NCBI GenBank assembly: GCA_032718865.1
Contig: JALUTQ010000026.1
Span: 372,001 to 436,000, forward strand
Origin: Tilletia caries
Taxonomy: Eukaryota; Basidiomycota; Exobasidiomycetes; Tilletiales; Tilletiaceae
Reading direction: 5' to 3'
Length of the DNA stretch: 64,000 nt
Shown here: in pieces, positions 56,554 to 64,000 of the stretch
How the letters are laid out: each line of letters begins with the position of its first letter
Position numbering within the stretch: position 1 is the stretch's first letter
Notes under the pieces: model-generated
What the model was told of the DNA's origin: nothing
Database searches by the model: none
What the model saw: only the letters and a program-made list of their open reading frames with translations
Made by a program: the position numbers and the translations under genes

Positions 56554-58941
56554 TTACTCTTTCTTGGGTATCGGAGGGGGGCCCATCAACGACTTTGATG
56601 ATCCGCCCGGGATGGCAAAAGTCGAGGAGGAGGATGCACCGGGCATGATGGAGAACTGGCCTTCGCGGAACCTGTAAAGTGTGGGATAAATAGAGACAGG
56701 GAATTAGCAAACCCGCTTCTGGAAGGCATGTAGGAGTGTGTGCGAAGGTGAACTGTACCATTTAGCATTGGCTTCTTCGACCTTCTTTGCCGTTCTGGAA
56801 GGGTCCACGAGCTCGATGCCTGCAGAGGAAAAAATGAAGTCAGACCATTGAACATGTTAAGAGGTTTTGAGAAGAGACGATGCCAAAAAAAAAAAACTCA
56901 CCTTGGAAGGGAGTAAAAGCCAGCGAAGTTTGTGTTCCGCTTTCTTCACCCCGTCGATTTGATGCTGAGGCGCGTTTGAGCATCTCGACCTTGTCCTTGT
57001 TTCTCTTAGACATTTTGACTGGACACGAAGGAAGACCATCGGAAAGCGAGGGCAAGAATCAGTTTGATCAGTTGTGAGCATCGTTTCATATGCAGACTCG
57101 GGGGTTGGAGAAGGGAGCGCCAAGAGAACATACCTTTGGTTCGGGACTCGGCCGTCTGTGCCCGCACCTTCCCACTCGCTGACGAATTGATCATGCCCAG
57201 TCCGATGCTCTCATCGAAAGCAGACGCTTCCTCCTCCGCCTTCCCAAACTCGACCCGATTCGCCATCTTCGCCAACTCGCTCATGCCATACATCTGCTTC
57301 AGCTTCCGCGCCCTGCGTCCACCCCGACGCTGCTTCCGCCCGCCTTCCTTGGGCACCGGCAACGCCTTCGTCATCCGACTCGGCGGAGGTTCCTGTAATT
57401 TCTCCAGAGCCTTGTCAAGGTCGGCATGGAGCTTGCGACCGTAGCTGCCGCTTCCGTCTGCGGGTGACGTGGCCGTTCCGACAGCGAGAGCGTCGATGCG
57501 GGCGGCGATGACAGCTTTGGCAGCGACGCGTCGCTGTGCCTGTCTGCGGTAGTCTTCGCTTACGCCTTGTACGAGGTCGGACTGGGCGACGAAGCCGACG
57601 TGTCGGTTGGAAAAGCGTTGGGCCATGCCTGGGGCGGCTTTTCGTGCGGCTCCCAGGACTTCAAGGTTGCATGATGGGATTTTGGTGAGGGCGTGCAGGC
57701 CTCCTGCTGCGCCCATGAGCTTGGTTGCTACGCGGGTGCCGACGACGGCGGAGAGATTGGGTGCGATGTACGTCATGCGTGATTCGACATATTTCAAGAT
57801 CTGTGTCAGAAGGTAGAAAGGTCGAGGTTCAGTAGTGTGTACCACTTATTTTATGCAAGGAGAATGAAGTTGAGGAAGAATTGAAACGTACCTTGACACG
57901 AGCAGCATCGAGTTCAAAGACAAGTTCGCACGCTTCTTGAATTTGCTTCCATGCTTGCTCAGAGACGGGCTGGCCAGTGGTAGTGGAAGCGGTCATGGAG
58001 ATCACGACGATGATCGAGTTAGGCAAAATGCCTTCGAGATGGGCTTTCGACAGGTTCTGCAAGTGAAGTAAGGACGGGTCAGTAAGATATAATGGCTCAG
58101 CATTCTCGAATCATGCGAACGAGGAAACGCACCTCTGTGTTGCCGAGTGCCTGTACGGCTCTGACAAAGTCCCACGGATCTCGGATGAGAGTTTCTAGCT
58201 CAGGAAAACGGGGCGAGTAGTGATCGCGGATGAACTAGGGGGCGCCGAATGGAATTGTCGATCTTGTAAGCCTGACCGAATCTGCTAACGCAGGTGAAAG
58301 AATCTACTCACTTTGTGTACGAGCATGATCTCATTATCGACGTCGACCGCCAAGTTATTCGCGCTAACGATGAGCTGGTACTCGGGCGACTCCTCCAAGA
58401 CTCCCTCAATATCTGGCGTGTCAAGGGATGCGTAGTGGTCGATCTTGTCGATCACGTCACGCAGTTTGGCGGAGCGCGCGAGCGTGGCGATGGCGTGGAC
58501 GGAACGTACGGCCGAAGGACCGAGGTCGAGGGCGTCTACGTCGGATTGCTCCATCTCCGCTGCTGGTTTGACGGCTGTGGCTGGCAAGTTCGGTTGCTCG
58601 CCTTCTTCCATGTCCTCGTCATCATCACCATCCTCCTCCTCCTCCTCCTCATCGTGGTCATCGCCGTCCTCGTCCTCCTGGAGGTCGTCTTCGAGCTCGT
58701 CAGCGAGCGAGTTGGAGGTAGCTGCGCGCTTTGAGTTTGAGCCATCGTCATCGTCTAGGAAGCGGGCCTTTCGCTTCCCGTTTGCGCGCTCTGAGAGCTT
58801 TTGAGTGCCGTAGCTGAGCTGCTGGTCGTCTTCCTGTTCCCTTTTGACTGCCCCAGGAAGGGAAGCCTCGGATTCTTCCTGCTTAACTTCTGGCTCGTCA
58901 TCGCCAAGGTCCGCCAGCAGCTCATCGGCAAGAGTTGACAT
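56554..58941 (-). CDS. PRP31: U4/U6 snRNP protein Prp31, 7 exons
   Basis: complement(56554..56671, 56759..56819, 56902..57018, 57134..57800, 57892..58056, 58133..58234, 58312..58941) gives 619 aa; yeast and human forms are about 495-500. The extra length is mainly an acidic N-terminal region (residues 75-120, Glu/Asp runs). The Nop domain is clear: [93 protein letters not shown]. The C-terminal part has [38 protein letters not shown] and KWFREGQFS. Prp31 binds 15.5K/Snu13-bound U4 snRNA and holds the tri-snRNP together. The Met at 58941 is the first of the frame. Confidence 0.93.
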
Positions 58942-59383
58942 TTTCCACGAGGTGCACTTGAGGGAAGCGGGAAAGCGATGTCGCAGATGATGGACGTCGA
59001 CGAGCTCACTCGTTCTCTCAAAGTGAGTGTCAAGTGTCTAGGATGATCATATGATCACGGACACCGGATAATCGGATAATCAATCATCGGATAATCGGTC
59101 AATGGATATCTTGGCACCAAGAACCGTCGCAGTACCGACCTCTTCGCCTCAGCGACAGCCACCTTTGCCACCAGTTCTCCAACATCCATCATTGGGAAGA
59201 CCACCATCTCGTGTCGGAACTCACTCGATCACCTTCTTCTCTCCCATCTGTACTTCGCGCTGGTCGCCCGATCCTCCCGACCCTTCTTTCTTCTCGACTT
59301 TCCCTCGGACTTGCATCTCTTCACAAACCCGCCTCATTTCCCTCTTTCAAGTCTTCCCTCTTTCAAGTCTTCCCAACCTCAAG
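58942..59383. promoter_or_regulatory. Divergent promoter PRP31 / secreted protein
   Basis: 442 bp. GGATAATC occurs three times within about 35 bp (59066-59099), which could be GATA-factor-like or other binding sites. The right half is pyrimidine-rich. An upstream in-frame Met at 59102 is considered leader. Confidence 0.5.
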
Positions 59384-60431
59384 ATGCGCTTCTTCCCGCT
59401 CGTCGCCTCAGTGGCCGCACTCGGATCTGTTTCAATGGCGATGGGATCAGTCCTCAGCCGCCAAAGCAACTCTGCCACCGGATATAGCAGCCCAGCCCGG
59501 GGTGGGGGCCGTATGCTCACCTACAACCCCAGTATCGCCACCAACATCGGCGAACCCATCAATGTCATCATCTCGAACGCCTCCGATCGCTTCGTCCTCA
59601 CGCGTGAAGGCTTCCTTGAGTGGGCTTCCTCCGTCCAACTCATCCCCAACGCTTGCATTGTTCGGGATAATGTGGGTGGGAGTCAACAGGCCGATCTGGG
59701 TGATGGTAACGGGCGAAAGAACCAGACCGATGTTCTTCGACACTCCTACTTCACCGACAACACGTGCAAGGAAACCGTCCAGGGTGGCAATCACGCTCGG
59801 TACTGGAGGCAGAACGGAACCAGTGCAGATTCTAGTGCATGGTTCCTCGCTGCTTCTGTCGAGATGGCTCTCGCCCAAGGTCACGATATTGTAGACAATG
59901 GTCAGTCCGGTCTCTCTGTTAACTCAACAGTCGATCGCTGTCAACTCACGCTGTCCATTCCCCCTTCCTAGGCTTTGATCTCGGACGTAATTGGATCGCT
60001 GGAAATGCAACCATGTCAAACGGCACGCTCTCAACAGGTGGATACGTCTTCCAGGCAACATCGACAAATGCCCCACTGCTTCACGGCTTCTCCACTTCAG
60101 ATGTGAGTATTCCGAGCGAGACGAGGCTTTCTTTTGCTTCAATATTGCTCACATCGTCGAACTTCATATGCAGATCAACCACAACATCGCCATCGACGGC
60201 AATGTGGCTGTCATTACCGTCCGGGTCATCAGCAACGGCACCTCAACCATCTCCGACAATACCTCTTCATCAAGTGGGAACACTGGGCAAAGCGGTGACT
60301 CGGGCAGTGGTAAAAGTGGCGCTGCGTCGGCGGCCACAGCCACCGCTGGCAGTCCTTCTCTCCCAGCTATCATGACCCTCGGGACTTTACTCTTCGGCGC
60401 GATGCTGTTGACAGGTTCAACAGTGGCCTGA
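59384..60431 (+). CDS. Secreted, probably GPI-anchored protein, 3 exons
   Basis: Exons 59384..59900, 59972..60102 and 60174..60431 give 301 aa. It has a signal peptide (MRFFPLVASVAALGSVSMAMG), an ordered domain (MLTYNPSIATNIGEPINVIISNASD...LGDGNGRKNQTDVLRHSYF, GGNHARYWRQNGTSADSSAWFLAAS), a Ser/Gly-rich linker and a hydrophobic tail (PAIMTLGTLLFGAMLLTGSTVA) typical of a GPI signal. NGT, NKT-type and NAT sites suggest N-glycosylation. I recall the ordered domain as a conserved cell-surface domain of unknown function in basidiomycetes. The function is not known. Confidence 0.8.
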
Positions 60432-61442
60432 GATGGAAGGGTTTCCTGTTGGTCACGCCGTCGATCATTCGCTCCTCACCGCCTTACCACCCTTCCCCTC
60501 GTTCGCACTCCGTCCCTCAACCTCTCGTGGAACACGCAACTTTTCTGACATTCATTGAACTCTTTGCACAGTACATCACCTGTGAATCTGGGAGCTGGGA
60601 GTTTGCCATGCTATGTACATATTTCCGAGCATTGAATGCACACCCATCGCTCCCAACCGGCGTGACTGCATGAGAGACAGCGCATGAGGACAAACATGCG
60701 TGTGTGTGAGTAAATTCAGGAGCTCTCGGAATTTCAGGCACAGAAGACAAAAGTCAGAACCGGGAACAGTAAAAGACCGAGAGGCCGGAGGCGGCCATGG
60801 CTCGGAGACGGACCTGCAGAGAAACAGAGATTCGTATATGTACCGGCTGCCAGTGACCCTCGTGCCTGGGCGTTGGGCCCTGGTTCCTGGAGCATTGGTC
60901 TGGGATCCGTGGTATTATTGTACATAGTGCCGCTGGTGGCCTGGCGGGCTGCGACTTGCGACAAGCTGAGGCCGGAACCGTGTTGAGCGCAGCCGGAAAA
61001 ACATCCGTTCCTGCATGCAAATGAATCCCTGCATTTTATTTGTTTTGCGGAGCACCATTATTATTGTCGTCCCAAGTCCCAACCGCCCGCCGTCGACCTG
61101 CCTTCGCCGTCCCAAGCCACAAGATTCGAGGTGCGGGCCGTTCATGCTCACTCTTGTCTTCCAGCCACGCTTCCAGGCTTCGTCTTTCAGCGCTTCAGCT
61201 TCCCATCAGTCATATGCAGCACGTAGCAATTAGTCCTGGCCCTGGGGAGCCCGAAAACCGGGAGGAGAAGGTGTCAAAGCTGCAAAGCGGCCGTCCTTGT
61301 AGCGTTCGTGTCTGGACTGAGTGTTATAACAACTGACCCAGTCTTCTTTGCTCACCTCCGTCCTTCCCTTTCCTCTTCTTCATCTCTATCCGTCCTCTCC
61401 CTCACCTTTCTTCCCTCTGACTCTCCATTACCACCCTCCACT
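60432..61442. other. Intergenic, no supported gene
   Basis: About 1 kb between two secreted-protein genes. Frames up to 98 codons have no recognisable features. The 120 bp before the next start are C/T-rich. Confidence 0.5.
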
Positions 61443-63841
61443 ATGAGGTCGTCCTCACTCTTCTCCACGATGCGCATCGGCATCCTCGCCCTTCTTCTTG
61501 TCCTACTTCTCAGCACCAACTCCGCCAACGCACGCGCGTTCAAGCGAGACGCAGCCGGTGCTTCATGTGTCGATGCCTCCCAATGCGATGCCGGTCAAGC
61601 CTGCTCCAGCAATGTCTGCACACCTCTGCCATACAACAGCGCCTGCGACCCTTCCCTTGCTTCGCAATGCGCATCTCAGCGGTGCCTCTTCCGTCGACCG
61701 GCACCCTTGTCGAGCACGCCGGCTTCGTACCTGTGCTCCGGCCAGGACGGCGGAAGCTCTTGCCTCGTCGACTCGAATTGCGGCAGCCAGCACTGCAACC
61801 AGGGCATCTGCGTGCTCTCGGCGGCCACAAGCCCCTGCGCGTCCAACTTCGATTGCGTATCGGGCGTCTGTGACGTGAACAACGGCATCTGCAAGGCCGG
61901 AGGGGGCGAGACCTGCGCAGGGGACTACGACTGCACAACCAAGCTATGCCTTGCCTCCAAAGTCTGCCAGGCCGCCGCTAACGGCATGGCATGTACGTCA
62001 AACTCTCAATGCGTCACCCAGAACTGTGTTTCCCGACCAGACATACTGGACTGCCGGGAAGGCTTTCCCCAGAGTCCCTGTCTGCCGACCAAACGATGCG
62101 GGCCAGGAGCCATCGGGAGCAGCTGTCTCCAATCATCCGATTGCGATTCCGCATTCTGCAACTCCGATTACATCTGCGCAGCTCAAGGAGCCCCCTCCAG
62201 TACCGGGTCACCGCTAGGCGCCTTCTGTCAAGTCAGCAGCGACTGCGCTTCCCTCCGCTGCGACGTCGGCGGGTCCGGGAACATTTGCATGCCTCAACTG
62301 GCCAAACAGCAATGCGTCAGTTCGGAGCTGTGCGGATCCCAAAAGTGCGACACGACCTCGAACACATGTGCCTTGTCCCAGGCCAGCGAGCCCTGCACTG
62401 ATTCTCTCGACTGTGCCTCCGGGAGGTGCTCACGTCGGAAATCGTGTCTTCTTCCAGCTGCGGCCGCCTGCACGAGCGACTCCCAATGTGCCTCGTTGGT
62501 GTGCGACAGCACTGAGGGGAAGTGCGTCGCTTCGTTGTCTCAAGCCCTCTGCACCGCCAACTCGGACTGTCTCAGCACACGCTGCCTGCAGAATGCGGAC
62601 GTCCGGAACCCATCCGGCACGGACGGTGGAAACTTCTACCCGGCTTCTACCTGTGACGTGTCACAGGACAACGAGGCGTGCAGGGTTCGGCCAGACTGTC
62701 GAGGACAGAATTGCGTTGCGGTCAAGACGGTCGGTAACTACTATGGCCAGGCCATCACGGTGGGAATCTGCGGATATGTCGCTCCGAGCAATAGCACCTC
62801 ATCTTCATCTTCGTCTTCGTCTTCGACTTCGACCACAAGCACCAGCACCAGCACCAGCACCAGCACCAGCACCAGTACCGGAACGATGTGGACAACCACC
62901 GGTGCCAGTTCGAGCACGACCTCATCTGGAACAACTTCCACTGTGTCCAGCACCTCGACCTCGTCTGTGCCGGTGAGCACTTCGACTGTTGCCATCTCGT
63001 CAACCTCGGCAACGTCAAAGACTTCCACGACAACTCCATCTTCGTGGACGACAAGCACGTCGACCCCGGTCACTTCTACCTCGAGCCTGACCAGCACCAG
63101 TACGAGTGCCAAGCCCACTACTTCTTCGACCAGCAGCACGTCATCTTCGTCGAGCAGTACGACGTCGAAGACGGGCTCATCATCGAGTAGCACTTCGACG
63201 AAGTCGGCAACGTCCTCAACGAGTACAACGACCAAGAGCTCGGCAAGCAGCAGCAAGCCCTCGTCATCGACCTCGGCCTCGACCTCGACCACGAACAAGC
63301 CGACTTCGACATCGACTTCCACAAAGCCGTCTTCCACCACGAGCAAGGCTTCCACTTCCACCACGAGCAAGGCTTCCACTTCCACCACGAGCAAGACTTC
63401 CACTTCCACCACGAGCAAGACTTCTACAACTAGCAAGGTTTCCACTACGAGCAAGTCGACCACCACCAGCAAGGCCTCAACCACCAGCAAGTCGACAACG
63501 ACGACCAAGGCAACAACGACGACGAAGCCGACGGGAACGAACCTCCCGAGCGCAGCAGCATGCACAGGAAACGTGCAATGCAAGTCGGGCTACTGCCGTA
63601 AGGCACTCCAGTCCGACGGAACCAGGGCAACGACGGGCTCGTGCGAGAATCAGAAGGGCAGCGGATCGGCGTGCTACCAGAATGTGAGTTCACCCTTCCC
63701 TTGCTCAGCCCTTGTTGGGGCTTCTGGACTTCCCTTTTCTCACGATGACCGATGAGTGGTGCGCTGACCTTTTTTTTCCCTTGTCCTTGTAAACAGGGCG
63801 GGTGCCTGAGCGGAACATGCTCCAACAAGGTGTGCACATAG
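61443..63841 (+). CDS. Secreted Cys-rich repeat protein with Ser/Thr-rich stalk, 2 exons
   Basis: Exons 61443..63683 and 63797..63841 give 761 aa. The signal peptide is MRIGILALLLVLLLSTNSANA, preceded by nine residues, and the Met at about 61470 is an alternative start. Residues 35-440 hold about ten irregular repeats of the type C-x5-C-x4-5-C-x5-C (DCASGRCSRRKSC, CQVSSDCASLRCD), probably disulfide-bonded modules of EB or Dickkopf-like type. Residues about 450-700 are Ser/Thr/Lys-rich with short tandem repeats, expected to be O-mannosylated. A last Cys module (CTGNVQCKSGYC...CYQN|GGCLSGTCSNKVC) is split by the intron at Asn-Gly. No GPI tail follows. Function unknown; a wall or extracellular adhesion role is inferred. 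Confidence 0.8.
63343..63425 (+). repeat. 24-bp tandem repeats in the Ser/Thr stalk
   Basis: About three and a half units of CAAGGCTTCCACTTCCACCA(CGAG), the last ones with GAC for GGC, encode SKASTSTT/SKTSTSTT. Shorter ACCAGC repeats lie at about 62835-62875. Confidence 0.85.
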
Positions 63842-64000
63842 AGGACAGTCAATTGGGAATTGGGATTGTGGAAGAGGTCGTTATCAAGTCACAGCGAGGG
63901 ACATTCATTTGCTCTTCACTTCAAGCCGTGTATATATGTACACGATTTCTGGGTTTCTTCCGGTCACCTTTGCGCTATGGAAATGGATCACGGTCGATCC

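Noticed and set aside
62741..63583. 280-codon minus-strand Val/Leu-rich frame
   Set aside because: Complement of the Ser/Thr stalk repeats; looks like membrane protein only because of repeat composition.

Overview
The window is nuclear DNA of a filamentous or yeast-like fungus, most probably a basidiomycete. The genes are GC-rich and mostly split by short GT-AG introns of about 50-100 bp. They encode eukaryotic housekeeping proteins in fungal form (Gem1/Miro, DIC-type carrier, CCT2, Blm10, Prp31, Slx9), a Zn2Cys6 transcription factor and GPI or mucin-like secreted proteins. The intron density (18 exons in BLM10) and the transposon cargo suggest Pucciniomycotina or Exobasidiomycetes-like fungi rather than an ascomycete. 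I cannot name the species.

Layout. 0.2-4.1 kb: GEM1. 4.1-6.2 kb: no convincing gene. 6.2-24.0 kb: a transposon island. It starts with three nested or abutting non-autonomous inverted-repeat elements (6.2-7.7 kb). A decayed Helitron follows (Rep/PIF1-helicase pseudogene at about 9.9-15.2 kb and a cysteine-peptidase-like gene at 15.5-16.3 kb). Next is a four-exon gene on the minus strand (17.0-18.1 kb) whose upstream DNA is a diverged inverted copy of DNA upstream of the Helitron gene. The island ends in a nest at 19.12-23.97 kb: an outer element with a perfect 9-bp target duplication, a smaller TA-flanked element inside it, and inside that a 3.9-kb Tc1/mariner (IS630/DDE_3) element. This innermost element carries an intact three-exon transposase and, on the other strand, a second gene broken by one in-frame TGA. 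The right end of the outer element is repeated three times in 56-bp units.

24.7-64 kb: ordinary host genes. In order: expansin-like secreted protein (+), a Tom6-like mini-protein (+), GST kappa (+), a seven-exon diacylglycerol-lipase-like protein of about 1775 aa (-), a DIC-type mitochondrial carrier (-), a 96-aa hydrophilic protein (+), a Zn2Cys6 regulator with polyQ (+), SLX9 (+), CCT2 (-) divergent from BLM10 (+), PRP31 (-) divergent from a GPI-type secreted protein (+), and a Cys-rich secreted protein with a Ser/Thr stalk (+).

The host genes form no pathway cluster. The only suggestive pairing is CCT2 with BLM10, two proteostasis genes sharing a 387-bp divergent promoter. Exon boundaries come from GT-AG signals, reading-frame continuity and recalled family patterns. 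No alignment or RNA evidence was available.
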